A stretch of DNA of 55,506 nucleotides from assembly GCF_004359215.1 (NCBI RefSeq), contig NC_090613.1, positions 3,273,677 to 3,329,182 on the forward strand. Direction: 5' to 3'. Positions within the stretch are counted from its first letter, which is position 1. Each line of letters opens with the position of its first letter. The notes beneath the pieces were generated by a model. The model was given only the letters and a program-made list of their open reading frames with translations, made no database searches and had not been told where the DNA came from. This document shows, in pieces, positions 30,510-41,394 of the stretch. Both the position numbers and the translations under genes were made by a program. This DNA is from Bremia lactucae (Eukaryota > Oomycota > Peronosporomycetes > Peronosporales > Peronosporaceae).

Positions 30510-31177
30510 GAAGTGGTATTACGCTTGAAGCGAATATACACTTCTTGAGATTTGCGTACAACTTATGCTTTCGCACAAGTGTCAGAACCTGACGAACGTG
30601 AGTTTTATGAACCTCCACGTCCGTCTTCCCGTCCATGGCCCGGCTATGGACGACAACATCGTCAAAATAACTCGGTGCGAATTCTAGCACCGGTATCAAC
30701 AGATTCGTTACGCATCTGTTGTATGTTGCAGGGGCGTTATTAAGCCCCTGTGGCACCACTAGCCATTTCCAGAGCAACCCACTAGGAGTGCTCACTACTG
30801 TCTACGGAATGCCGTTCACGCATAAGGATTTGATAGAACCCATCCATCAGATCCATAGACAAAAAGATCGTTCTCTTAGCCATACCATCTATGATTACGT
30901 TTTTTCTAGGTATCGGCGTTTGAGCCGGTACCGTTGCAGCATTCAGTTTATTGAATGCATGCACTATCCGCCACCCTTCTGTGGCGTTTCGCATACAGAA
31001 GGTCGAAGAGCTATGTGGGGAGGTTGACTCCCTTACATGGCCCGCTTTTACTCGATCGGCAAAGAATTTATCGATCGCAAGTACTTGTTCACGAGGCAGT
31101 GGCCACTGCGTCATGACACAGTACTTCGAGTCCGCTTTGAGCTCGATCTCATGTCGAGTGCATTTATCCTTGGGCAA
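30397..31177 (-). pseudogene. Family A reverse transcriptase, copy A2
   Basis: 31177-30782 covers CTRHEIELKADSKYCVMTQW, VRESTSPHSSSTFCMRNATE, WRIVHAFNKLN, AQTPIPRKN and MDLMDGFYQILMRE. A frameshift at about 30795 leads to 30397-30795 with TPSGLLWKWLVVPQGLNNAP, the intact catalytic box SYFDDVVVHSRA, and VEVHKTHVRQVL plus PVSVDVKGLKKFLG. The polymerase motifs are complete; a single frameshift separates the fingers from the palm. Confidence 0.85.
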
Positions 31178-31605
31178 CTCGCATGGAATTACTTCAGGAA
31201 ATACATCCCTGAATTCTATTAAATCCTCGTATAGAGAATTTCTGTTGGATGACTCCCAAGATATTGATTAGTGTATCTTTTAATCCGAGTCTTCACATCG
31301 AGGACACTTTCGTCCATCGACGATTTGCTGAGAACCCGTTCGTTTTCTGCAAAAAATACCTCTGACCAAATGTCAATTACGTAATCGTCCTCCGTGAAGA
31401 GTACGCGGATCTGCTTGATTCTACCACTATGCAAATTTCTCAAGAAACGCTTGGGATCTAGGGTTGGTAATTGAGTTATCTCCGAAGTTAACTTCGGAGG
31501 CGCATACAGATCAAGAGTATAAGCGCCTACTCTTGGTCCGTCATTAAACCAAGACATTCAATGTCTCGGCTTCTTCCTGGGATGTATCCACAGGCTGCCG
31601 AGGGA

Positions 31606-32379
31606 TCAATGAAGTCTAGTCACTTCAGCATCAACTATTTGAGGAAATTTCTCCTCCAATACGTGGGGACCTCTTCCCTCAACGTCTTCCGAATGTGATT
31701 GCGTTATCACAGTCGGGTCCTCAACGATCGACTCTCTACTCGACTTAGGATTATCGTGTTTGTCCCTTTGGGGCAACTGGTATACTCCTTGAATGTCGCC
31801 CGCCAAGCCAAGCGTACATTCATGTCTCAATCCACTCGACTTCTTCGAGTGGTGGACCTTCGGCGCTGCCTGTACAATAGCACAGCCGCCGGCAGCTGAC
31901 TCCACAGTGTGATGAGTAATCACACTGTGATCTTGTGCAGTTGTACGAACGACCTTACCACATGTGAGGCCATCGCACTCACTCGTAGTACATCCACACG
32001 CTTGTGGACGCTCCAAGACGTTCATCAGATGGCCATCTGATGAACAAGTGGCAGGCATCTTTACGGATCGATGCTGCCAGCTGATCCTTGGCTCGTATTT
32101 TCTGAGCCAAGGTAAACCTAGGATGACATCAAATTTGTCATCCAAATCCAGTACGATGAAATCATCATCATACTGTAAATCTCTTAACGTGTAGTGAAAT
32201 TTTACTACGCGTTTCATTACTGTTATCGATGCGCCTGTCGCTAGACTCACCGTCATCTTCGTTGGAGGGATGTCGCGCTCAACATATTTGAGCCTACGAC
32301 CTTCTAGCGACTGGCGACGAATAAAGTTATTCGACGCTCCACAGTCCACTAGGGCTCTAAGTGACAAATCATTTGTCAC
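31606..32379 (-). pseudogene. Family A retropepsin with C-terminal spacer, copy A2
   Basis: An open frame of about 257 codons. The active site is LVDCGASNNFIRR (D-C-G rather than D-S/T-G). Then TKMTVSLATGASITVMKRVV, the flap and strand region, and FIVLDLDDKFDVILGLPWLR, the conserved second signature. The rest is a Cys- and His-containing spacer (ACGCTTSECDGLTCG) leading toward RT. This is the longest undamaged frame in the element. Confidence 0.85.
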
Positions 32380-32526
32380 TTTAACTTCAAGGTGATGAGG
32401 GATACCTCATCACCAGGTGCAGAGACACATTATTATTGTGTGTCTGGAGCAACTTTAGTCAAGAGATTTGCAAATTCTCGTGACTCTTGTCGCTTGCGGT
32501 TGCTGGATCAGTAGGTCGTTGCGCCC

Positions 32527-33436
32527 CTACTGACCCCGACCGTATTTTGGTGTTCCGCCTCGCTGTTGCGATTTCGCATCAACGTCGGACCCGCGACCGT
32601 TGCCTTTTTTGGCATTCAGTTCATAATTACGTTCAGTACCTCTCGGTACTGGGCGTGGAGCACTACACTCATGAGCGTAGTGTCCTAACTTTACAGCGAT
32701 TGCATACTGCAATCGCTTATTGTTCGTAAAGCGAGGTCTCTCGCTTTCGACGTAAGAAAGGTCCATAGGTTCTGGACCTCCTAACTCGTGTCGTCTTGGT
32801 GGACGATATGATGACGAACTAGCTTGAGCCTGTCTCAAGCTAAAGTCCTCCTGTTCCGCAACGAATATTTCTATTGAAGCGTATCCAGTTTCAAGCGGAA
32901 CAGGTGGGTCTTTACGGGACCATCGACCCAAAATACATATGGGTCGCGCAACTTAAGGCCTAGTGCCCAAGTTTTGGCACGACCTGCCAAATTTGACTGA
33001 GCAAATGCGACTTGCATTTGCTCGTCGACGATGAGACGAGCCCTTATAGCATCGTCCAACTCGGCAAATCATCTTAAGAGGGAGTCTTCTTCGACTCCCC
33101 TATACTTAGAGATGATAATTTTAAGGTTTCTGGACACGCGTGTACGTCATCCCCAGGTCCAGAGGTCTGTACCTGCTGTAACCTCAACAGTTCTGCGTGT
33201 TGAGAGCCTTGCGGTTTAAGCAGGGCTATCTTATCCTTCGCCTCGTCAAGTTCATGTTGTATGAACTTGGCGATGGCTGAATGGAGGGCATCTCTGTTCA
33301 AACCGGACAGCATGGCCAAGATGGCATCGTTCCCTACTGTCGAGCTCATTCGTTCGACCGCACTCCTTTCTATGTCACATAGAAAGAAGTAGCTATCACG
33401 CGAATCGTGATGCGTATTTCCATTATCATCTACCAT
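32527..33436 (-). pseudogene. Family A gag, copy A2
   Basis: It starts with a plausible N-terminus at about 33436-33340 (MSSTVGNDAILAMLSGLNRD). A helical, charged stretch (AIAKFIQHELDEAKDKIALL) follows, then AIRARLIVDEQMQVAFAQSN and LAGRAKTWALGLKLRDPYVF. About 300 bp of the capsid-like domain are missing at 32930 compared with A1b. 32527-32931 gives PVPLETGY..EQEDFSLRQAQ, PEPMDLSYVESERPRF and a zinc knuckle whose CNRC and LGHYAHEC halves are split by a one-base shift. Confidence 0.75.
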
Positions 33437-33482
33437 GTCTATGGTAGATGATGGAACTGTAGTCCTTGGACGGACTACAAAG

Positions 33483-33983
33483 TGCTAACGGGGCACTGCC
33501 GACTTGTACTGCTTCAGTACAAGTCCACTTCGCACTGCCTCAGTACAAGTCCACTTCGCACTGCCTCAGTGCGAGTGGTGCCTCACGTCACTTCACGTAC
33601 ACTAGCACGTGCAGAGGAAGTCTTCTCTTTTTAATACTTGTTTTAAAGAGGGTTAATGAAAAACTGTATGAATATAATTAAGTTCTTCTTGTCTATCTTC
33701 GTAATACTAAATTATAAACTAATACAAAATATGCGCAAAAAGTCTTATATATAAACTATTACAAAATATATGCTAAAAGTCTTATCGGTCTTTCTCTTTG
33801 CGCGCGTCCAGCGCTGACTGGATCGCGGGGAAAGTAGATATAATAGTCGAATCTACCAATGGATAAGTCTTTAGAATATTACCATGTAAAGTAATACTCT
33901 CCAGATATTATCTACCTTTTAGATAATATATTAATTGACAATTTTTAAGTGTTAAATTTCATGAAACGATGCACCCCGATACA
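33483..33983 (-). repeat. Family A LTR (5' LTR of A2), with internal duplications
   Basis: 501 bp, from TGCTAACGGGG to CCCCGATACA. It is longer than the 26248 copy because a unit of about 27 bp near 33515-33565 ('cagtacaagtccacttcgcactgcct') and one of about 37 bp near 33714-33780 are duplicated. The hairpin is at 33501-33525. It carries the 'gcgcgcgtccagcgctgactgg' marker, as in 7415-7843. Confidence 0.85.
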
Positions 33984-34179
33984 GATACCAATAATTTTTC
34001 CAGTTATAGCAATGTGCTTTGACCGCCGCATAAGTGTGTCAAAGTAAAGTAAACGCATGCTCGAAATGTAAAGGCGTCGACTGAACGAATAAATTGTAGT
34101 ACGCTGAGTTTGAATCACAAATAGTCATTGCCAAGATCTCATTGTTTATTTAAGACGTGAAATTACGGAGATTTTGAGA

Positions 34180-35952
34180 TTAGATCATAGCATTGGCCTG
34201 AATTAATGGGTCCGTCTCGCGAGGAGCACGACGTGAAGAGGGTGACGAGAGTTGGACCAAAATGTTGCGGCCCAAGGTAATCATAGCAACAACACTTGCA
34301 GTGGCGAGCATTCCAATGGATCCAATCATCCAGTGTGAGAACTTTTGCTCGTTGATGCTTTGCAACTCAGCTGGTCTAATTTGGTCTTCAGACATCCAGC
34401 CGTCGATACACTTGGTCTTGGCAACATGGCTGAACCACTTAGCTGCAGGGCGTGGAATCCGTTCGAGTCCAGTGGACTTCGGGTCATATACTTCGTCTTG
34501 GCTTTCAGTGTTGGACGAATAGTTGACGTAGTACAACCCAAAGCGAGGGGAAAAGGACCCCCATTCGTAATTGTCTAAGAACGACCATGCTGTGTAGCCA
34601 ATGATTGGAATCTGGTACTCAACGAGAGCCTTATAAACTTGAGCGACGTACTCTTGATGGTACCATAGCTGATCGTAATTATGAATCTCTTCGTTCCCGC
34701 ACCATCCATTCTCCGTTAATAAAATGTCCGTCGAAGGGTCTACAGCATGTAGCCACTTGATCGTTCGCAAGTATCCCGCTGGGTAAGCTGTAAACCAGTC
34801 ACAATTGAGCTTGCCGTCTCGGTCTTTGCTCGAGTGACGCGAGCCTGGTAATTCATTCGAGTGCGATATATTAATTCCCAGATCCTGCTCCCAGCCTATG
34901 TGTAACTCATTGCATCCCGTTTCGAAATCGCTTGATACTTGACAATCCGTCACTAGTTTCGACGAATAGTGATTAAGCATGTGCAAGTCATACGATTTGA
35001 TAAGTAACGCTGTCTCTTCTTGTGTGAACTTGGGCAACCGATCACCAACGCGTTCTCGCATAATGGCCGGGTAATCCCCCGTCACAAGAGGTGAAAGGAA
35101 CCATCCAAGTTCAAATTGCATCTTTCGTTCCGCTGCCGCGACGTCAAGCGGATTGTGTTTGTCAAGCGGATACGCAGCGTCGGAATTCAATACGATCCCA
35201 ATGCGAGCATTTGGATGAAGCACAGGGGGAGAGACGGTTTTAAGTTCTCGAAAGACTTTGACAGCAGCTGCATGCGAGCGAAGGACATTATGCGCGACAA
35301 TGTACGCCAACGTATCCGAATCTTTGAACCCAGGAGCCCCTGTACCACTAGCGTAGCCAGCAATTGTGAATGTAAGTGGCTCATTAAATGTGGTCCAGAT
35401 GTTCACTTTCTTTCCGAGCTCATGATACATCAGTGTCGCAAAGTCCACAAAATGGTCGACGATACATGGGTTTAACCAGCCTTGGGGAGAGAGCTCAGTG
35501 TGTAGCTCAAGTGGGAGATCCCAATGATACAGTGTCAGAATCGGAGCAATCTTGTGAGCATGAAGCTCGTCGACTAAAGCGTGGTAGAACGCAAGTCCTT
35601 CTGGATTCGGGCGCATGCGTTTGGTCGCCGGCTCCCAATTCATGACTCGGGACCACGAGATGGAAAAGCGCGAAGACTCCAAACCCGTTTTGACCATGAG
35701 ATTTACATCTTGTCGATAACGATGGTAAAAGTCGTCAGCTACATTCGCACATGCCACATTGCTGTGATTCGAGCGACAAAAGTCATCCCAGATACTCGGC
35801 GTGCGACCGCCTTCGTTCCACGCGCCTTCGACTTGGTACGCAGCAGTGGCTGAGCCGAACATGAAATCTGATGGAAAGCAGCGAGGAGCGGCATTCGCGT
35901 TAAGACCTTTTGCACCTGCCAATATAGTAGCAGAAATCTGAAAAAGTCGCAT
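34180..35952 (-). CDS. Secreted GH1 beta-glucosidase with C-terminal membrane anchor
   Basis: An intact 590-residue protein. I take the ATG at 35952; the frame extends six codons upstream but has no earlier ATG. Residues 1-21 (MRLFQISATILAGAKGLNANA) are a probable signal peptide. GH1 landmarks: FPSDFMFGSATAAYQVEGAW near the N-terminus, the acid/base Glu in TTFNEP (Glu191), HYSSK for the usual NYYT region, the nucleophile in LLTENGWC (Glu414) and WSFLDNYEWGSF at the aglycone/glycone site. After the ~515-residue catalytic domain a hydrophobic helix (about 540-561, HWMIGSIGMLATASVVAMIT) and a short basic tail predict attachment to the membrane with the enzyme outside. Likely role: hydrolysis of beta-glucosides during cell-wall or host-glycoside metabolism. 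The substrate is not deducible. Confidence 0.92.
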   Translation of the reverse strand: MRLFQISATILAGAKGLNANAAPRCFPSDFMFGSATAAYQVEGAWNEGGRTPSIWDDFCRSNHSNVACANVADDFYHRYRQDVNLMVKTGLESSRFSISWSRVMNWEPATKRMRPNPEGLAFYHALVDELHAHKIAPILTLYHWDLPLELHTELSPQGWLNPCIVDHFVDFATLMYHELGKKVNIWTTFNEPLTFTIAGYASGTGAPGFKDSDTLAYIVAHNVLRSHAAAVKVFRELKTVSPPVLHPNARIGIVLNSDAAYPLDKHNPLDVAAAERKMQFELGWFLSPLVTGDYPAIMRERVGDRLPKFTQEETALLIKSYDLHMLNHYSSKLVTDCQVSSDFETGCNELHIGWEQDLGINISHSNELPGSRHSSKDRDGKLNCDWFTAYPAGYLRTIKWLHAVDPSTDILLTENGWCGNEEIHNYDQLWYHQEYVAQVYKALVEYQIPIIGYTAWSFLDNYEWGSFSPRFGLYYVNYSSNTESQDEVYDPKSTGLERIPRPAAKWFSHVAKTKCIDGWMSEDQIRPAELQSINEQKFSHWMIGSIGMLATASVVAMITLGRNILVQLSSPSSRRAPRETDPLIQANAMI

Positions 35953-37520
35953 CTTTCGGGAAGATTGCAAACTGAGGTACGTGACCTTTCCAAGATCTCG
36001 AGGAAAAAGCTCACAGAAATAATAGGCTTATAATATAAGAAGAAGAAGCGAATATCATACATAGTATTTTTATCTTTTAGTTGCAGCGATCTGACAATGA
36101 AGTAGACGGATATGCATTTATTGACAAGCTTAAGATGAGGACTTGATAGGTTCAATATGAACACTTTAAAAAGTAGTAACATTTTAACTCGGCGATTCCA
36201 GAATTATTCGTTTTGCAATCCTAGCACCTGCATAAGCTTCAGCGGAATTCTCTAGAATCATCCAAAGCTTAGATGTATTAAATAAATAGAAGCTGATTGT
36301 GAGATTGAACATCGTACTTCTTAAAAGAATTGACACATCAATCACTAAACAAGCTCGTATGTTTAGCTTTGACGATCAGAAGCGTGAAGCAAATGCTCCG
36401 TAGCGCTTTCCTCACTTCATTATTTTAGTTAAATGGTATTGTCTATTATGTAGTAACGCTTATAGTTAAAGCCCATTTAAACTTAAGCTGCCTAAGCTCA
36501 AGGAAAGTCTCACAAATTTAAAATTTGAGAATCGTTCAAATGCCCTGGGTTTCATTTATTGTCAGCTGACCACTGCCACCTAATTTATTTGGCTGCTATT
36601 TATAAGTGGAAGATCCATACTGATATTCGGAGTGCCGCCATCCTAACGAATTTTGGCGATTCAGTCCTGTACTGACTTAGTGTAAATTTCCATCAATGGA
36701 AGGATAATCGATCACCTTGCAATATTAAGCCCGTCTCACGAGTCAACTTCGCACGTATCGGCGAACGACAATTCTACTAATTACCAGATTTAATATATGG
36801 ATAGCGGCACTAACGCCAGCACGCGCTCGGAATAGCACATAATTTCATTTAAGCTTAGCGCCTGCACATTGTTCAAGTCGAAGCGACATATTGTATCATT
36901 ATATGAAATAGATTTTCGAGTGTATAACACGGAAAGTTCAAAGCGACATATGATTGAGTAGAGAGGGCTGCTGGCGATGCAATATAAGTACACACATGGA
37001 CTTTGTCAATGAACCTTGCTATTGATACGTATGGCGTTGTCAACTGGTAACCTTGCACTTGTTGTAAGTTTCTTAGCCGCCAGGCATCAATACAGGCGCA
37101 CAAGTAGTTGCACTTATCTGCGGTACGGAAAGACTTTACTTCTCGCGACTCCTGAGCCTCAGCGTCCTTAATTCTTCAGTGAAACTAGCTAACTTTTCTG
37201 TCAAACAACAGATGGCTACCTGAAAGAGGCAACTAAAGATTTGTACGCGTCAACGATTGCGCCCACTGCTTGACGCTGTGCAACAATTCGTATACAGACA
37301 AAAAGCTCACACTCTTAAGTGTTGTTAGATTTAATCTAAGCTTATTCTGCTGGTACGAGGTACCAGCCTCACCGAGTCTTTTGTTACAATTAAACTGAAA
37401 TAGCCAAGAATCGTCACAAGCCTGGACTGGCCGCCTTGTGCGGGCGCCTACAACGCCTCTCGCTCCATTTGTGTCTACTGATTGTTCATACTCTTCTCAC
37501 ACAGTCAATATACGATCGCA
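35953..37520. other. Intergenic region between divergent genes
   Basis: About 1.5 kb between the start codons of the leftward GH1 gene and the rightward seven-helix gene. No supportable ORF and no transposon homology to the families in this window. It should hold both promoters, but I could not assign elements by eye. Confidence 0.5.
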
Positions 37521-38916
37521 ATGGTCTCCAGTGCTGCAAAGAACATTAATAGCACGTATGAGCCGACGGTTTACACGTTGCTACTGACGGGCATGTGTCT
37601 GTTACTGGCATTGTTTTTACTCACGCGCCTGGTAGTAGCCCTGAACAACAAAAACAAGTTGTTGGCCTGGTCGACAGGCTTCTATCTATTGTGTCTTCTA
37701 TGGACGGTCGTCCGCGCCGCTTACTGGATCATTATGACGACGCAATCTAGCTTGCGCTATCTGACGCTCTACTTGCTTTACTGGTCACCCACGCCGATCC
37801 AATTTGCCAATTTTTCTCTGCTTATCTTGTTTTATATTCAAGTACTCACGGGACCAGCGTGGCGGTCCAAGTGGCGCAATGTTTGCCTGCCCTTTTATCT
37901 GCTGCTAACCATGACTATGACTACCTTCACCGTTGTTTGGGCCTTTAATTCGTCAAACGACATTTCTAAGGCAGCGCGGCAAGGCGACGAGTATGATCAA
38001 GAATTCTTAAAAGTCGCTGATATTAGCGTGCAGCTGAAGTATTCGGCCGTATCTTTCTTCCTTTTAAGTGTGCTGTTCGGCTTCTTTGGGTGGAAGATGG
38101 CTAATGTACGTAGTAGTTTTATCATTTGAGAGAAGATGTGTGTCAACTTGATAAAGTTTTTTTTTCTGTGTGATGTTGTTTTGATAGGTGGAAAATTGGA
38201 AGCGAAGGCGACTTTTAATTTCAAAGCCTCGGGTAATGAATGATCTTAAAATGAAATGTTTTTTTTCTGATGAGTGCAATTTAAGCAGCTGTGGTTAATA
38301 AATGTGTGTGATTTTTGTCGATTGGATGCAGAGCCTGACTGTGATCAATTCACTCTTATGTATCATCTTTTTTACTCGAGGAATCCGGGATCTGGCGACA
38401 TCTCAAAGCTGGTTTCTGAGTATTTGGAACAACCTCGACATGAATGGCCGCGTGACGACAGTCACTTACTTTGTATTTTTCTGTTTTTGGGAGTTCTTGC
38501 CCACTGTTCTGTTGCTGTGTTTGGTTTCGTCGAAAGCCGGTGGAGTTGGAGGTACGTACATATTTGGTGTTATACGATGTGTGATCAGTACTGACGCAAT
38601 TGTCTTGAAAGCAGCTCCAAAGCATGGGTCAGCGTCTCAAAAACTGCCGGATTACGGAATATTCCATATCATTAATACAAACGAGGGTAAACTCTTGACC
38701 GCTAGCTCCCTCGGAACAAGTGCTTCTAGCTCATATGGAACAAGACCGGTTGGTGATCCCGAGCGGGGACGTCCGCGGTGGACACATGGGGGTGATCTCT
38801 TTCAAGATCCACTACGGTATGACTCGGACGATGGACCTGTGCCGTCACTCCCGCATCACTATTTGAATAATTACCATGGCGAGGTGAGCAATAATAGCAC
38901 CCACTACTACGAATGA
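37521..38916 (+). CDS. Seven-helix membrane protein, GPR137/TOM1-like (3 exons)
   Basis: Start ATG at 37521 (gcaATGG context; nothing upstream in frame is an ATG). Exons: 37521-38105, 38332-38551, 38615-38916. Introns 38106-38331 (gtacgtag...tgcag, 226 nt) and 38552-38614 (gtacgt...aaagcag, 63 nt). The joined frame gives 368 residues. About seven hydrophobic helices are visible: roughly 17-40, 48-71, 82-109, 119-142, 172-192, 197-215 and 236-262. The third contains LLYWSPTPIQFANFSLLILF, resembling the GPR137 and THH1/TOM1/TOM3 pattern, whose plant members are tonoplast proteins. The C-terminal tail of about 100 residues is Ser/Gly/Asp-rich and probably cytosolic. The second intron is a multiple of three without a stop, so retention would add 21 residues. 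The family assignment is tentative. Confidence 0.75.
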
Positions 38917-40289
38917 GTACCAAGCTACAATATCAACACATTGTCATCACAATATATGAGTTGAGCAAGATGACCTCTTGAGCAAGATGACCTCTTCTTT
39001 CAGTAAAAGTATTTTCACAGGATGGTGCATGAAAATGCAAGTGTCACATTGGTTAATACCAGGCTATACGAAACTGTATAGTTAAGGCACATTCCGCTAT
39101 AATCTGACTGCGACGCTCGATATGGGGCTTTGTCCCAAGAAAAAATGAAACTGTGGCTTACGTCTGGTTTGAATTAGGCAACGTTAAATACTCGTATCAT
39201 TTGTGTTTATATTCACATAACGACCTTTCAGCTTAGCTTTGGCGCAAATCTATCTAAATAAAAAGCAGATGCTTCAATCCGCCGACATTGACATGGTAAA
39301 AAAATTAGCCTTGAATATATTAGGCTAGCCTCATCCTTGCGCATCTGTCGCTGAACCTGTTCCGCAGACTATGCCCCCCTAAGAGCTTAAAATGGCAGCT
39401 TAACATTTCACACGCTTTCCCGCGTTTCATTTCCAGTTGCTCATCTTGGTTTCTTTCATGTCACGATCTTGCGAGCTGTTCCCTTAATTTTTTTTCGTTC
39501 GAACGTGCTTGTTCTCTTGTACAAGTCGACTGCACTTCAAAGTATGAACCACTTATATTAAGCGTGTCTTCCATTCTTGAAACAACATAATCTAACCCAG
39601 TATTTCACGTAGGCTACGGATTAGCTCAGACGTCGCTTCATCCGTGCAATAGCCCACCTATTATATACTGGCGTTCACCATTGCAAACTTGTTGCATGTA
39701 GTCAAATGCAGTTGTATGACTGTCTTTTGCTTAAGCTTTATTACAAGCTGAACATTTATTGTGTCTCATCCGCAACTCAGCATTGAATCCTAAAGGCGGG
39801 CGATTTGTGCTTCCACGAGTGTAATTTCATATTTTTCGAATGCTGTTCTGCTCCGTAGTGCTTACGCGAAGGTGACAGTTTCCATTAAACTGTCCATCTT
39901 ACATAATACTCTCCATTGGTGCCATTTGAGCTGGGGCATTGTTTTCAGTCAAACTTTATCCATAAATATCTACTTATAAAAAACCATATTGCAACAACAT
40001 ATCATTGCTATGTGATGTTACACCAAGGGGAAGAGATTTATAAGCATGCAAAAGAGCGATGCCACTATAGATTGGCGGAGGAGATCTAGGTTTGGGATCT
40101 GATAGGAAAATTGGTTGCCGAACTGACCCTCTCCAGATATTTTTTTGTCAACGATAACAAATATCCAAAAGGACATATGTAAGATATTATGATGACCCAT
40201 CTGCACAGTAATGATAACGATCTCCCAGATTTTTACATAAAAAAGTTAATTACAAATCCGTATACTCCTATATTCTGATTATCATACAG
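38917..40289. other. Intergenic region, no gene seen
   Basis: About 1.4 kb, A/T-rich, between two convergent genes (their stop codons face each other). Only short random frames. A short direct repeat 'gagcaagatgacctctt' occurs twice at about 38963-39000. Confidence 0.5.
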
Positions 40290-41249
40290 TTAAATTCCCT
40301 TATTATATGTGACAACGCGTACGGGTTGACCATCTTGTTTGCGTATTGCGTGTTGAAGCTGCGGTTCTAAATACTTCGAGTTTAATTGCGCCGTCTGGCG
40401 GAAGAGTCCAAAAGTCAAAGGCACTGAAAATTGAATGGCACAGCCTACGAATCCCAACAGTGTTGGCACTCGCAGCCATCGCGTTGTCGCAAACAAATTG
40501 CTGCGCATTTCAATTCGCGATAATACTAGCGGTGGAAGCACCAAGATTGGCGCTGCGGCAAAAATTCTCCCGGCAGCGCATGAAGCAACTGCAAGCGCGC
40601 CACACCTCTTTGACTTGCCGACGTAGTCTCCATTCTCGTCATACACATTAACGCCCTTAAGATATTCACTTTGTCTCATGACAACCATATTGAGAAGGTC
40701 AGCCGCCGCAACGGCAGCAAAGGGACCCATGCGAGCAACAGTGGGGGCCCATTTAATGTTTGTCATTCGATTTGCGAGTCGTCGAATTCCAAGAGACGCC
40801 CCCACGGAGCTAGCAGTAGCACCGACGTAGGCTACAAGCCGCTGCGCTGCCGTGTCCTCGTTAGAAGCATTGCGATTGGCGTAGTAGTGCAAAGCGTTGT
40901 AGGTCTGGTTAAGCCACTGCGCCCAAATCGTACGTTTTGTGCTATTGGCTAACAGCATGGCGCCATCCATAATCATATTCATTGGAACGATCATGGATGC
41001 ACGCAGCGGCGTAAAGACCGGCTCGCCTGTGTCCGGGTGTAAAATCGCGTGCGTCACATATTGCGCATGCTCGAGTTCTACTGGATCGACAAAGTCACCG
41101 CGGCGGTGAGTTGCCACCAGTCGTTGCGCGTCCTGCAGCGCTTTCTCCTTTATAAATGCCGTGCGAAAATCTAACATGTAGAAAGTCTTGCGTACTCTTC
41201 CATAGTACGTGTCTTCGTTCGGGTCCGCGAGCTTCACGTGCGGTTCCAT
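40290..41249 (-). CDS. Sideroflexin (mitochondrial serine/amino-acid carrier family)
   Basis: A 319-codon single exon, ATG at 41249. It matches the sideroflexin/tricarboxylate-carrier family across its length. Landmarks are FRTAFIKEKALQDAQRLV near the N-terminus, the hallmark HPDTGE (residues 71-76) followed by FTPLRASMIVPMNMIMDG, the central GIRRLANRM, GPFAAVAAADLLNMVVMRQ and the G(V/I)xVxDENGxxVGKSKR stretch, and a C-terminal helix with PLTFGLFRQ. Length is normal (about 320). Human SFXN1 imports serine into mitochondria for one-carbon metabolism; the substrate of this protein is inferred only from the family. It is 145 bp downstream of the elongase gene on the same strand. Confidence 0.95.
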   Translation of the reverse strand: MEPHVKLADPNEDTYYGRVRKTFYMLDFRTAFIKEKALQDAQRLVATHRRGDFVDPVELEHAQYVTHAILHPDTGEPVFTPLRASMIVPMNMIMDGAMLLANSTKRTIWAQWLNQTYNALHYYANRNASNEDTAAQRLVAYVGATASSVGASLGIRRLANRMTNIKWAPTVARMGPFAAVAAADLLNMVVMRQSEYLKGVNVYDENGDYVGKSKRCGALAVASCAAGRIFAAAPILVLPPLVLSRIEMRSNLFATTRWLRVPTLLGFVGCAIQFSVPLTFGLFRQTAQLNSKYLEPQLQHAIRKQDGQPVRVVTYNKGI

Positions 41250-41394
41250 AGCTCTCGGCGATCCTATACAATGTTACTTAGCTGTTACTTCAACTTGCAA
41301 ATTGTGACAACAGGTTGACTCGATCATCTACATTAATTAGCCAATCAAAAGCTTATTAACGATCTAATTCCGATCCTACCCTCCTGATGAGTTG

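Larger units (their letters stand above)
26248..33983 (-). mobile_element. Ty3/Gypsy element, family A, copy A2 (LTR to LTR)
   Basis: The most complete element in the window, about 7.7 kb, transcribed leftward. 5' LTR 33483-33983; gag 32527-33436; protease 31606-32379; RT 30397-31177; RNase H 29768-30509; integrase 28371-29636; antisense ORF 26831-28459 (+); 3' LTR 26248-26692. The gene order PR-RT-RH-INT is Ty3/Gypsy. Several frameshifts, a small in-frame loss in integrase and a deletion in gag disable it. The two LTRs belong to different subfamilies, and flanking bases (tcac before, gata after) give no target-site duplication. The element is probably a recombinant between two insertions. 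Confidence 0.9.

Noticed and set aside
26244..33987. Target-site duplication of A2
   Set aside because: Flanking bases (tcac and gata) do not match, and no 4-6 bp direct repeat was found at the LTR borders.
35953..35970. Upstream start of the GH1 gene at 35970
   Set aside because: That codon is TTG. The first ATG in frame, at 35952, directly begins a good signal peptide.
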